Virus record (IMG/VR): IMGVR_UViG_3300027791_001640
Location: 1 to 24,903 of that record
Source of the DNA: a virus
Reading direction: 5' to 3' (one strand)
Length of the DNA stretch: 24,903 nucleotides
Below the pieces are notes generated by a model. The model was not told the DNA's origin. It did no database searches and saw nothing but the letters and a program-made list of their open reading frames with translations. Each line of letters starts with the position of its first letter. Position 1 is the first letter of the stretch. Made by a program: the position numbers and the translations under genes. This document shows positions 1 through 6,721 of the stretch, piece after piece.

Positions 1-365
1 AGTGTTACTGATGCTCCGACTACTCCTGTTGCTAAACTAATTAATACTGCAATACAGATAACAACAATGTATAAGTTGCCTGGAACTCCTGCAAGTACCT
101 TTTTTAAGCTCTCAAATAAATTCTCTACCAGTCCGGCTCGTTCAGCAACATAACCCATAAGGATAAACATAGGAATACTCATTAGCACTTCATCTGAAAG
201 TCCTCCTAATAGGTTGAGATATGTAAGATCAAAAACAGTTAACCCTAATCCCATTAATCCAAAAATTAATGCTAAAAATGTTAGTGTAAAACTAACCGGA
301 ACTCCAACAAATATGCCGGCAATCATTGTAAATAACATTGTCATTGCTAGCCATTCATTACTCAT
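1..365 (-). CDS. dctM: TRAP transporter large permease (DctM type), N-terminal part, cut by window edge
   Basis: Reading from an ATG at 365 to the window edge gives about 121 residues of a very hydrophobic protein beginning MSNEWLAMTMLFTMIAGIFV, followed by GVPVSFTL, GGLSDEVLMSIPMFILMGYV and, near the cut, SLATGVVGASVT. This arrangement matches the N-terminus of TRAP large membrane subunits (DctM family), which carry Na+-coupled substrate transport across the inner membrane. The start overlaps the end of the small-subunit gene by 8 bases (ATGAGTAA), so the two are probably translationally coupled, as in bacterial dctQM operons. The C-terminal two thirds lie outside the window, so intactness cannot be judged. 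The substrate is unknown. Confidence 0.9.
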   Translation of the reverse strand, partial: MSNEWLAMTMLFTMIAGIFVGVPVSFTLTFLALIFGLMGLGLTVFDLTYLNLLGGLSDEVLMSIPMFILMGYVAERAGLVENLFESLKKVLAGVPGNLYIVVICIAVLISLATGVVGASVT

Positions 366-855
366 TATTGAAAATCCTTCTATAACATTTAATCATCTGA
401 CTCAAGGCTTGTATCATTAGAAGTACTAAGCCAAGTGTAATGCCAATCTTCATTGGCCATATAACAAGCTGAGCCATTGTTTCAGAACTACGTTCGTTCA
501 TTTCAATAGCGGCATATGTGTCGTTAAAACTAATGTATGTGATAAGTGCAAAGGAAGGGAAGAATAATAAGATGTAACTTATAAAGTCAATAATTGCTTT
601 TGTACGATCATTATAGTTGTTCCAGAATAAATCTGTTCTAATGTGTGCTTCTTTACCTAGCGAATAACTGCAACCAAACATGATAAGCATACCATATAGT
701 TGCCAAGTTGAGTCAACTGCATAATCATTTCTTATGTCAAAGAAATATCTTCCTAATACGTTGGTTACAACAAACAACACCATTAGTAGAGCAAACCATG
801 AATAATATTTTGCTAGTCGACTGATTGCATCGTCGATAAATTTTGTTACTGACAT
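358..855 (-). CDS. dctQ: TRAP transporter small permease (DctQ type)
   Basis: 165 residues with about four hydrophobic segments (roughly 18-38, 50-68, 88-108 and 133-153). Family-typical features are GRYFF after the first helix, the W-x2-Y region of the second helix, and KEAHIRTDLFW after it. DctQ proteins pair with DctM to form the TRAP permease, so the role is inner-membrane assembly with the product of the next gene. Length is normal and no break is seen. A perfect T4-type late promoter motif lies about 106 bases upstream, with several small hairpins in the leader, so the gene appears to be under phage control. It is separated from the solute-binding-like gene by a cold-shock gene, which is unusual for a bacterial TRAP operon. 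Confidence 0.9.
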   Translation of the reverse strand: MSVTKFIDDAISRLAKYYSWFALLMVLFVVTNVLGRYFFDIRNDYAVDSTWQLYGMLIMFGCSYSLGKEAHIRTDLFWNNYNDRTKAIIDFISYILLFFPSFALITYISFNDTYAAIEMNERSSETMAQLVIWPMKIGITLGLVLLMIQALSQMIKCYRRIFNNE

Positions 856-908
856 CTAACCCAAATTCTTATTAACTGCTTTGCTTTCTATAAGCAAATT
901 TCGTTATT

Positions 909-935
909 TGATTAATTACTCTATGCAATTAATCA
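909..935. repeat. Inverted repeat in dctQ leader
   Basis: Perfect 9-base arms (TGATTAATT and AATTAATCA) with a 9-base loop. Two smaller hairpin-capable sequences flank it, at 880-898 (TTTGCTT/AAGCAAA) and 943-958 (CATAAC/GTTATG). All lie between the late promoter at 962-969 and the dctQ start at 855, so they would form in the 5' leader of the transcript. A structural or protective role is inference; AT-rich DNA makes such repeats fairly easily. Confidence 0.4.
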
Positions 936-961
936 CATAATTCATAACAATAGTTATGCTT

Positions 962-969
962 TATTTATA
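962..969 (-). promoter_or_regulatory. T4-type late promoter motif for dctQM
   Basis: Perfect TATAAATA on the minus strand, just beyond the stop of the cold-shock gene and about 106 bases upstream of dctQ. T4-like phages use TATAAATA (NATAAATA in marine relatives) as the late promoter recognised through gp55-type sigma factors. Confidence 0.65.
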
Positions 970-994
970 CTGACTACTAGCCAATCTAAGGATT

Positions 995-1216
995 TTAAGA
1001 GGATTCGATTAAAGTAATGTTGGCGGCTTGACGGCCTTTGGCTCCTTGTACAACCTCAAATGAAACTGCTTGACCTTCTTTCAACGATTTGAAACCTTCG
1101 GATTGAATTGCCGAATAGTGTGCAAATACATCGTCGGAACCATCATCAGGCTTAATGAAGCCCCAGCCCTTTGCGTCTTGAAACCACTTTACCTTGCCTG
1201 TTAATTCTGTTGCCAT
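995..1216 (-). CDS. Cold-shock protein, CspA family
   Basis: 73 residues forming one cold-shock domain. Both RNA-binding motifs are present: RNP1 KGWGFI at 16-21 and RNP2 VFAHYSAI at 30-37, after the typical GKVKWF start. Family members bind single-stranded RNA or DNA, melt mRNA secondary structure and can act as antiterminators in the cytoplasm. Length is normal for a bacterial Csp. A purine-rich site (AGAAGG) precedes the ATG, and a GATAAATA late motif lies 52 bases upstream, so it is probably expressed as a phage gene. It sits between the two parts of the TRAP system. A link with translation of those genes is possible but is only inference from position. Confidence 0.95.
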   Translation of the reverse strand: MATELTGKVKWFQDAKGWGFIKPDDGSDDVFAHYSAIQSEGFKSLKEGQAVSFEVVQGAKGRQAANITLIESS

Positions 1217-1268
1217 TATTTTCTAATACCTTCTATAAATGTTAAACATGCTTAATACATGCTATCTT

Positions 1269-1276
1269 TATTTATC
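1269..1276 (-). promoter_or_regulatory. Late promoter motif for csp
   Basis: GATAAATA on the minus strand, 52 bases upstream of the csp start and just after the hairpin that follows the dctP-like gene. It fits the NATAAATA late consensus of marine T4-like phages. Confidence 0.6.
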
Positions 1277-1282
1277 AAAACA

Positions 1283-1324
1283 ATAGACTAGATAGGGTCT
1301 TAAAATGATACCTATCTAGTCTAT
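1283..1324 (-). terminator. Hairpin terminator after the dctP-like gene
   Basis: Perfect 14-base-pair stem (arms 1283-1296 and 1311-1324, core AGACTAGATAGG/CCTATCTAGTCT) with a 14-base loop, starting about 10 bases beyond the dctP-like stop. On the minus strand it is followed by TTGTTTT. The stem is not very GC-rich, but its length and position fit a factor-independent terminator or an mRNA 3'-end stabiliser that separates this gene from csp. Confidence 0.65.
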
Positions 1325-1333
1325 CTTTATTAC

Positions 1334-2413
1334 CTATATTGCTTTAATGTCGTTAACAATACGTTGACGTTTATTATAAAGTTCTTCTGAAACTTTACCG
1401 CCAGTTTCATGATTTGTTGAAAAGTATTTTTCATATGAAGCATGAGCAACGCTTTTAAGGATATTAGATTCCTCTTCAGTAATATCTCTTATCTGAACTC
1501 CGTTTTCAGTTGCTTCTTTTTCATATTTTTCACAATCTTCAAGTGACCATTTTCTTTCAATCTTTGATACTTCAAAAGCAGATTCTTTGAAAGCTACTTG
1601 TTGTTCTGGTGTTAGCTTGTCAAATAATTTTGACCCTGCTAAGATACTAGTTAAGAACATAGAATGATTTGTCTTTAAAATATTTGTTCCTTTAAATCTT
1701 AGATAAGTCGTTTCAACAGCCGAGCTATCATCTTTAGCAAAATCTTTAGCTTCTTGAATATCCATAGACTTCCTAGGAATAGCAGTACTGCCAATTTCTG
1801 GACTATTAAACATTTCAGTAGTAGTTGGAACAGTTTGTATAGTTGTATCTTTTAAAGCAGATACTCCGTCAATATCATGGTTAGAACCAATAATTCTATA
1901 TCCGCCTGAGTAAGTAAAACCTAAAGATTTGACTTCAGTTCTATCTTCAAGTTCACCTCGAAGTTTTTCGCCAATCCAGCCATCTAATGCTCTTGTTACA
2001 TGAGCATGATCCTTAAATAGGAATGGAAGATCTAAAGAATGAAAAGGCTTGTATAAGAAAGATCCTATAACTGTAATTTGTGTTTGACTAATGTCAATAC
2101 GTCCGTCTTTAATTGCAGAAAAATATGCTTTCCACTTTTTTCCTATTTCAGACTGTGCAACAGATTGGAAAATTCCGCCACCTGATTTTTTATTACTTTC
2201 CCAGTCATTTTCTAAGTCCGTTATAGATGCTGGTCTAAGATGTAATTCTGGCACTTCGTCATACTTCTGAATGTATGTCTTCATGTCTAATATTTCGATG
2301 TCAAATTCTCCAGGACATCTTTTTTCAAGTTCTTGGCAAAAGGCCTTTGCAGTACGAACAAAAAGATATTGTGGCTCGTGTGCAATTAGCCATTTTAACT
2401 TAATTGGTTGCAT
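1334..2413 (-). CDS. TRAP solute-binding-like protein (DctP family) without signal peptide
   Basis: 359 residues from the ATG at 2413. That start is preferred because AAGGAG lies nine bases upstream; an in-frame TTG at 2449 would only add 12 polar residues. Family features are the HEPQYLFVRTAKAFCQEL start of domain I, LPFLFKDHAHVTRALDGWIG, GGYRIIGSNHDIDGVSALKD and FDKLTPEQQVAFKESA. Normal DctP proteins are periplasmic and feed substrate to DctQM. Neither start gives an N-terminal hydrophobic segment or cleavage site, so export by Sec or Tat is not expected. The arginine usually found in the LKIRVP-like strand, thought to contact the substrate carboxylate, seems replaced (TTIQTVPTT). It may be repurposed, or exported by an unseen route. 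Family call good, function open. Confidence 0.8.
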   Translation of the reverse strand: MQPIKLKWLIAHEPQYLFVRTAKAFCQELEKRCPGEFDIEILDMKTYIQKYDEVPELHLRPASITDLENDWESNKKSGGGIFQSVAQSEIGKKWKAYFSAIKDGRIDISQTQITVIGSFLYKPFHSLDLPFLFKDHAHVTRALDGWIGEKLRGELEDRTEVKSLGFTYSGGYRIIGSNHDIDGVSALKDTTIQTVPTTTEMFNSPEIGSTAIPRKSMDIQEAKDFAKDDSSAVETTYLRFKGTNILKTNHSMFLTSILAGSKLFDKLTPEQQVAFKESAFEVSKIERKWSLEDCEKYEKEATENGVQIRDITEEESNILKSVAHASYEKYFSTNHETGGKVSEELYNKRQRIVNDIKAI

Positions 2414-2422
2414 TTGGGTATA

Positions 2423-2428
2423 CTCCTT
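2423..2428 (-). promoter_or_regulatory. Ribosome-binding site fixing the dctP-like start
   Basis: AAGGAG on the minus strand, nine bases before the ATG at 2413. It lies inside the longer TTG-initiated frame and therefore argues for the shorter protein. Confidence 0.7.
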
Positions 2429-2503
2429 ATTGGATAGTTTAATTGCCAAATGACCTTTAATCTTAAAGATGTTAATGCATTAATATTTGGCTATTAACTA
2501 TAT

Positions 2504-2884
2504 TTACCTAATAGGTACAAGAACATAGATATTACAATGACAGAAGTTATCATATGCAATAACTCTTTTGTATCCTACAGGAGGAGCAGGTTGCACAATT
2601 ATTGGAGAAGGTGTTGGCATGTAATATGAGTTAGACTCTCTGTCTGGAGCACTTTTATCATCATAATACCAATCCCAGTACTCTCTTTCGTTGTCATTTC
2701 TTTTATAACGTTTATAGTAATCACTATGATAGTAACTATAATCATCATACCTGTCAACGTCCCAACTATCGTGTGAATTATGATAATGTTTGTATGAATA
2801 CTCGTGTGCTGTTGCCACATTAAATGATATTAACATCATTGTAAGTGATAAAGCCGTAACAATAGCCAGTTTACTAACATGCAT
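2504..2884 (-). CDS. Secreted Tyr/His/Asp-rich small protein
   Basis: 126 residues. Residues 1-26 form a clear Sec signal peptide (basic start, hydrophobic core SLTMMLISFNVA, likely cut after ATA). The mature part is extremely rich in Tyr, His, Asp and Arg (YKHYHNSHDS, YDDYSYYHSDYYKRYKR), followed by a proline-rich stretch (TPSPIIVQPAPPVGYKR) and a C-terminal C-H-C. I do not recognise a family. Such composition could suit metal binding or envelope association, but that is inference. It has its own sigma70-type promoter and a GAAAGGA ribosome site, so it can be expressed early and apart from the upstream virion gene. It lies directly after the NqrM-like gene. Confidence 0.75.
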   Translation of the reverse strand: MHVSKLAIVTALSLTMMLISFNVATAHEYSYKHYHNSHDSWDVDRYDDYSYYHSDYYKRYKRNDNEREYWDWYYDDKSAPDRESNSYYMPTPSPIIVQPAPPVGYKRVIAYDNFCHCNIYVLVPIR

Positions 2885-2920
2885 TGTTTAAATCCTTTCA
2901 GATATTACACTATTATGTAT

Positions 2921-2949
2921 AATATAGCACTAAAGGTCCGCAATGTCAA
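2921..2949 (-). promoter_or_regulatory. Sigma70-type promoter for the secreted protein gene
   Basis: TTGACA (2944-2949), a 17-base spacer and TATATT (2921-2926) on the minus strand. The -35 box lies inside the 3' end of the NqrM-like gene. A normal leader with GAAAGGA follows before the ATG at 2884. Confidence 0.7.
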
Positions 2950-3109
2950 CCTTTTTCTTTTGGGGTATTACACTTACCTCTCCACATATGGAGCAAACGT
3001 AATCTGCACCACCACAAGTTCCTTTTACGGAACGGCCCCCTATGAGCCCTATGGCCATGATGGCTGTAATAACCAAGAACAATACCAAACATATTAAATA
3101 TATCTCCAT
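2930..3109 (-). CDS. NqrM-like (DUF539) small membrane protein
   Basis: 59 residues, one codon-length below common ORF cut-offs. Residues 3-24 form one membrane helix, followed by GGRSVKGTCGGADYVCSICG with cysteines at 32, 39 and 42, then a basic tail. NqrM proteins have one N-terminal helix and a conserved K-G-S/T-C-G-G plus C-x2-C-G motif, and are needed to mature the Na+-translocating NADH:quinone oxidoreductase by supplying the iron centre between NqrD and NqrE. The match covers the diagnostic motif; a fourth C-terminal cysteine seen in many members is absent. The gene starts one base after the stop of the large virion gene, so it is probably cotranscribed with it. Family call from motif only. 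Confidence 0.72.
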   Translation of the reverse strand: MEIYLICLVLFLVITAIMAIGLIGGRSVKGTCGGADYVCSICGEVSVIPQKKKVDIADL

Positions 3110-3110
3110 C

Positions 3111-4973
3111 CTACGTTACCTTTAGTAGCCCAAATACGGTACCAGCCTCATTACTGTAGGTTAGGTAATCAGGGAAAGTACTGTCTACTTCAATAAGCAT
3201 ATTCTCGCCGAGTACAAGATTTGCTATTGCTCGTTTCCAAGTTTTTATTAATATAGGAGTGCCACCTGTTGGACTATCATAAACTGTTAAGCCATTATCA
3301 GTCCATAGTTCACCTGGTTCAGTAGGTAGCGGGGCCTGAATCAAGTTACTTTTCAGCAATCTGCCTGCTGAGTCATTTAATCTAGTTGTATCATTTGGAT
3401 CTGGTATCATATCCGGTATAAACGATTGAGCCCATGTTACTGTGTCATCATTTCGTCCATTTGCTTCATCTAAGTACTCTGAAAACTCAAAACGAACTAG
3501 CCCATTTGACCACCTTTTAGTTATGTCTGGTACTCTATTACCCGCTCCGTCTAATTTGGCTTCGTATATATAAAACTCCTGTCCAACTGGCATTTCATAG
3601 GAAATTTGCGTTCTAGCGGCGTTTAAACCGCCATCTTTATAGCCAAAATTGCTGGATTCCAAAGAATTGATATTTGGGTTACTTGGTGGCAAACTTAATA
3701 GGTGTGATTTGCCTTGAAATAGTTCTATTTCTGGATTTAATTTTAATGCTGGAGATAGTACTTCACACCCATAGTCATCTGGTACTAATGCTTCTTCGGT
3801 AACTCCGGAAACTGCCCAGCCAATCCTATTTTGTGCTGGTGCATCAATCCATAATAAAGTATAATTGATTGGTGTTGGAGCTAGGTCTGCATCTGTTGTA
3901 CTAGATAATCCTGCACTTGCTGGATCTCCACTAATTGTTTCAGTTGTTTGTGTAACTACTCTTCCACAATAATCGTATACGTCTTGTTGCTCTCCTACAA
4001 ATGCATCATCGCCATTTAAAGCCGCTAGTGCTAATCCATATATTTCAGGTCCTAATGCCCTTGCCCATAAATTCTTATCACTATTAATTGGATAGTTTGC
4101 ACTATTGCCTACGTTTGCTACTATCTGTTGAGCTTGCTTAGTTGCATCAGCTAAATTAGGAGTATTTTGTGGAGGATACGATGATCCTGCAATTTCAAAT
4201 GCTGGACCGCTAGTACTTGAGAGTCCTGCTACTGCGGCAATGTCTGCATCAGATGGTCTAGCGGCAAGAGTTAATGCAGGTTGCCCTGCAACAACCGGAG
4301 CTCCTGTTAATAGATTATGCTTATGTCTAAAGTCTGGAAACAGTTCTATCGCCCTTGCTTGTTTAATACTGCCACCAATGCCTTTTATTTGGTTATTAAA
4401 ACCTGATGTAATACTTGATGGAATAACTGTACCAGCATTTAATGCTTGCTGTGATGCTTTCCTAATATTATCAAGTATATTACCTGGTTGGAATGATCCT
4501 GTGTTTATTCTACCTTGTGCATCTATGCAAATTTTAGGTTTTAGCAACGGACCAAATGCACTTAGTACACCTTGCAAGTTGTTAAAAACATTGTCAGTAA
4601 CTTGATCTAATATATCTCCGTTAATATTTGGAATTTTAATTGGAACCGGGCATAACCCTCCTAGACTTAGTAGATATCTTACTTCTGCTAACGCATCATT
4701 GATCCTTTGCGTTATGTCGTTTATTCCTAAGTGATCGCTAAATGCTTTAACTTCGTCTTGTAAAAGTCTTAGTTCATCTTGTATATCATATAAGTTGGCA
4801 TATCCAGCATCTTCAAGCATCTCGTTTATGTTTGCTTCAATACATAAGATATTTCCTTTTAAAAGGTTACCAATACCGCCAAACAATATTGCACAGATTA
4901 TATCTTTAAGGGATTTGTTAAGTATGCCTTGTGTTTGCACGTTAACTCCTGGTATTACTGGAATATTAACCAT
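3111..4973 (-). CDS. Large probable virion structural protein
   Basis: 620 residues. The N-terminal quarter is helical and hydrophobic (DIICAILFGGIGNLLKG near 24-40, then a heptad-like stretch about 50-100). The middle is Ala/Asn/Gly-rich, and the C-terminal third looks beta-rich with extended polar segments. No enzyme motif is visible. It begins one base after the stop of the PAAR gene and lies in the same transcription unit, so a baseplate, spike or tail-tip role is the best inference. I do not recognise a named T4 counterpart. Confidence 0.6.
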   Translation of the reverse strand: MVNIPVIPGVNVQTQGILNKSLKDIICAILFGGIGNLLKGNILCIEANINEMLEDAGYANLYDIQDELRLLQDEVKAFSDHLGINDITQRINDALAEVRYLLSLGGLCPVPIKIPNINGDILDQVTDNVFNNLQGVLSAFGPLLKPKICIDAQGRINTGSFQPGNILDNIRKASQQALNAGTVIPSSITSGFNNQIKGIGGSIKQARAIELFPDFRHKHNLLTGAPVVAGQPALTLAARPSDADIAAVAGLSSTSGPAFEIAGSSYPPQNTPNLADATKQAQQIVANVGNSANYPINSDKNLWARALGPEIYGLALAALNGDDAFVGEQQDVYDYCGRVVTQTTETISGDPASAGLSSTTDADLAPTPINYTLLWIDAPAQNRIGWAVSGVTEEALVPDDYGCEVLSPALKLNPEIELFQGKSHLLSLPPSNPNINSLESSNFGYKDGGLNAARTQISYEMPVGQEFYIYEAKLDGAGNRVPDITKRWSNGLVRFEFSEYLDEANGRNDDTVTWAQSFIPDMIPDPNDTTRLNDSAGRLLKSNLIQAPLPTEPGELWTDNGLTVYDSPTGGTPILIKTWKRAIANLVLGENMLIEVDSTFPDYLTYSNEAGTVFGLLKVT

Positions 4974-4974
4974 A

Positions 4975-5259
4975 CTAACTTCCTACAAACACATTTGGAG
5001 ACCCGGAACTTGTTGCCGGATTACAATGTGGTGGTATAGGGCAAATTGCATCAGCATCTGATGAATCGCCATTCTCAACAATTAGTTTATTTTCTACATA
5101 AACATTTTTTGTGCTTGCAATAACATTACCTGAGCCATGGCTATTTGGATCAGCATCAACACTTGCTAACAAGTTGTTAACGTATACTGTTCCATTTCCT
5201 GCGACAACGGTACTTGCTCCGCATACTCTACTATCTGTATCTCTGTGAACTTCAGTCAT
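4975..5259 (-). CDS. PAAR-domain spike tip protein
   Basis: 94 residues that are essentially one PAAR-type domain: VHRDTDSRVCGASTVVAGN at the start, GTVYVNN, a central DPNSHGSGNV, ENKLIVENGDSSDADA, CPIPPHCN and a closing GSPNVFVGS. PAAR proteins form a small metal-stabilised cone that caps the gp5/VgrG-type central spike and helps pierce the outer membrane. His and Cys residues suited to metal binding occur at the start, the middle and in CPIPPHC. The ATG lies five bases after an AATAAATA late motif, with no Shine-Dalgarno site, suggesting a leaderless late mRNA. Confidence 0.85.
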   Translation of the reverse strand: MTEVHRDTDSRVCGASTVVAGNGTVYVNNLLASVDADPNSHGSGNVIASTKNVYVENKLIVENGDSSDADAICPIPPHCNPATSSGSPNVFVGS

Positions 5260-5264
5260 ACAAG

Positions 5265-5272
5265 TATTTATT
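5265..5272 (-). promoter_or_regulatory. Late promoter motif, leaderless spacing, for the PAAR gene
   Basis: AATAAATA on the minus strand, overlapping the stop codon of the upstream gene, then exactly five bases (CTTGT) and the ATG at 5259. In T4 the last A of TATAAATA is about -6, so +1 falls on the start codon. Confidence 0.6.
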
Positions 5273-5597
5273 AAACTTGTAAGCCAGGAATCGCCCCTGC
5301 TGGTAGAATTCCTGACATTGCTGTTGAATATTGTGTTGCTAAAGGTGCATCAGTAACAGCAATCATAACAATATGATGCTTGTCTAACTGTATGTTTCTT
5401 GTAGCATCTGGCGATGCTGTCATAAAGAATGGCATTAAAGCCGGTGCACCTTTAGGGCCAGCTTGTAAAGCCACTGGTCTATCAATGATTAGATAATTAT
5501 CTTTTTCTTCTACAAATGAGGAAATAAGTTCTTCCCCATTTGATAGTTTTATAGAGATAATATCTCCTTTTTTTCTTAAATTTGTTCCTACTAACAT
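5271..5597 (-). CDS. Small conserved phage protein, possibly Sm-like beta barrel
   Basis: 108 residues. Residues about 10-45 (KGDIISIKLSNGEELISSFV, then DNYLIIDRPVAL) have the alternating strand pattern of an Sm/Hfq-like small barrel. The rest is Ala/Gly/Pro-rich and ends in GILPAGAIPGLQV. No catalytic residues stand out. The start overlaps the nrdB stop (TAATG), so it is coupled to nrdB translation, while the PAAR gene follows with its own late promoter. It could be an RNA-binding or a virion protein; the fold assignment is inference from pattern only. Confidence 0.6.
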   Translation of the reverse strand: MLVGTNLRKKGDIISIKLSNGEELISSFVEEKDNYLIIDRPVALQAGPKGAPALMPFFMTASPDATRNIQLDKHHIVMIAVTDAPLATQYSTAMSGILPAGAIPGLQV

Positions 5598-6721
5598 TAT
5601 AATTTAAATCCTGTAAATGTATCTTTGTCTACGTCTTGTTTAATACCACCAATAACATAACTTTCAATTTCTGTTTCTTGTGGAGCATTTTGTACCCCTT
5701 TATTTGAAAGCCAATGTTGTGTCCAAGGTAACGGATTGTCATTTGGACTTTGGGCATATCGAGTAGCCATACCTAAACTTTTAAGTCTTTTGTTTGCAGT
5801 ATGCTCAATAAACATATGTAATAGTTTTTCGTTTAGTCCAACTATAGAGCCATTAGTAAACAAGTAATCAGCCCATTCTTTTTCTTCTTCTACTACTCTA
5901 TCGTAAATTAAACCAACTTCGTCTTGGCATTCTTTAGCAATAGAAGCCATTTCGTTGTCATCACCTTTCATCCAATTCTTAATAATATGTGTAGTGATTG
6001 CTAAATGCTGGCTTTCATCTCTAGCAATTAAACTAACAATTTTAGCAGAGCCTTCCATTGTTTTTAATTCACCAAATGCAAATGTACAAGCAAAAGAAAC
6101 GTAAAAACGCAAACCTTCTAATGCGTTAACATTTACCATTGCTAGATATAACTTCTTTTTAATTGCTCGTAGATCACCTACTCCTGTAGCAGTATAATAT
6201 TGAGCATCGTTGATATAATCGTCATATGCTTTTGTTACACTTTCAGCCCTAGCAACAATCTTCTCATCATCTAAGATAGTATCAAATACTTCACTAGGAT
6301 CAGGGTAGATATTTTTAATAATATGTGTATAACTTCTACTATGAATAGTTTCAAAGAAGTCCCAAGTAATCATGCATGCCTCTAGCTCAGGTAATGTACA
6401 ATAAGGTACAAATGCTATTGCTGGTCCTCTGCCTTGCACAGAGTCAAGTAAAGTTTGATATTTTAAGTTACTTGTAAAAATAAACTTCTGAGATGGTGTA
6501 AAGTTTAAATAATCACTTCTATCTTTTTGTAAACTTACTTCCTCAGGTCTCCAAAAGAATCCAAGTTGTGTTTGTGTTAACTTGTCAAATACAGGGTAAC
6601 GAAACTCGTCAAATCTCTGAGAGTTTAGTTCTTCACCAAAGAACATTGGCTGTTTTGTGTAATCTACTTTATTTTTATTAAATACGGTTCTCTTTTGTAC
6701 TTCTGTTTTTAAATGTTGCAT
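5597..6721 (-). CDS. nrdB: Ribonucleotide reductase class Ia, small subunit NrdB
   Basis: 374 residues, full length. It houses the di-iron centre and tyrosyl radical that drive reduction of ribonucleotides by NrdA. Ligands match E. coli NrdB: D70 (DRSDY), E124 and H127 with radical Y131 (FETIHSRSYTH), E202 (NALEGLRFY), E236 and H239 (ARDESQHL). The C-terminal tail DTFTGFKL resembles the E. coli tail that docks on NrdA. The ATG lies inside the end of nrdA (13-base overlap), indicating coupling. All catalytic residues are present, so an active enzyme is expected, supplying dNTPs for phage DNA synthesis. Confidence 0.97.
   Translation of the reverse strand: MQHLKTEVQKRTVFNKNKVDYTKQPMFFGEELNSQRFDEFRYPVFDKLTQTQLGFFWRPEEVSLQKDRSDYLNFTPSQKFIFTSNLKYQTLLDSVQGRGPAIAFVPYCTLPELEACMITWDFFETIHSRSYTHIIKNIYPDPSEVFDTILDDEKIVARAESVTKAYDDYINDAQYYTATGVGDLRAIKKKLYLAMVNVNALEGLRFYVSFACTFAFGELKTMEGSAKIVSLIARDESQHLAITTHIIKNWMKGDDNEMASIAKECQDEVGLIYDRVVEEEKEWADYLFTNGSIVGLNEKLLHMFIEHTANKRLKSLGMATRYAQSPNDNPLPWTQHWLSNKGVQNAPQETEIESYVIGGIKQDVDKDTFTGFKL

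Noticed and set aside
1-2413. Left end as a host chromosome fragment or chimeric assembly
   Set aside because: Late phage promoter motifs precede csp and dctQ, base composition looks unchanged, and no integrase, tRNA or attachment-like repeat marks a junction. It remains a point to test with reads.
2414-2449. TTG-initiated N-terminal extension of the TRAP binding-like protein
   Set aside because: An AAGGAG site nine bases before the ATG at 2413 lies inside the extension, and the added residues are polar with no export signal.
2472-2483. Palindrome TTAATGCATTAA upstream of the dctP-like gene
   Set aside because: Short and AT-rich; expected by chance at this composition, with no second copy at a comparable site.
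2599-2820. 73-aa frame overlapping the secreted Tyr/His-rich gene on the same strand
   Set aside because: It is a frame shadow of repetitive Tyr/Asp/His codons, with no ribosome site; the other frame has a signal peptide and promoter.
2879-3097. Plus-strand 72-aa frame
   Set aside because: It is antisense to the NqrM-like gene and the promoter region, and has no initiation signals or recognisable motif.
4240-4605. Plus-strand 121-codon frame
   Set aside because: Antisense to the large virion gene and lacks start signals.
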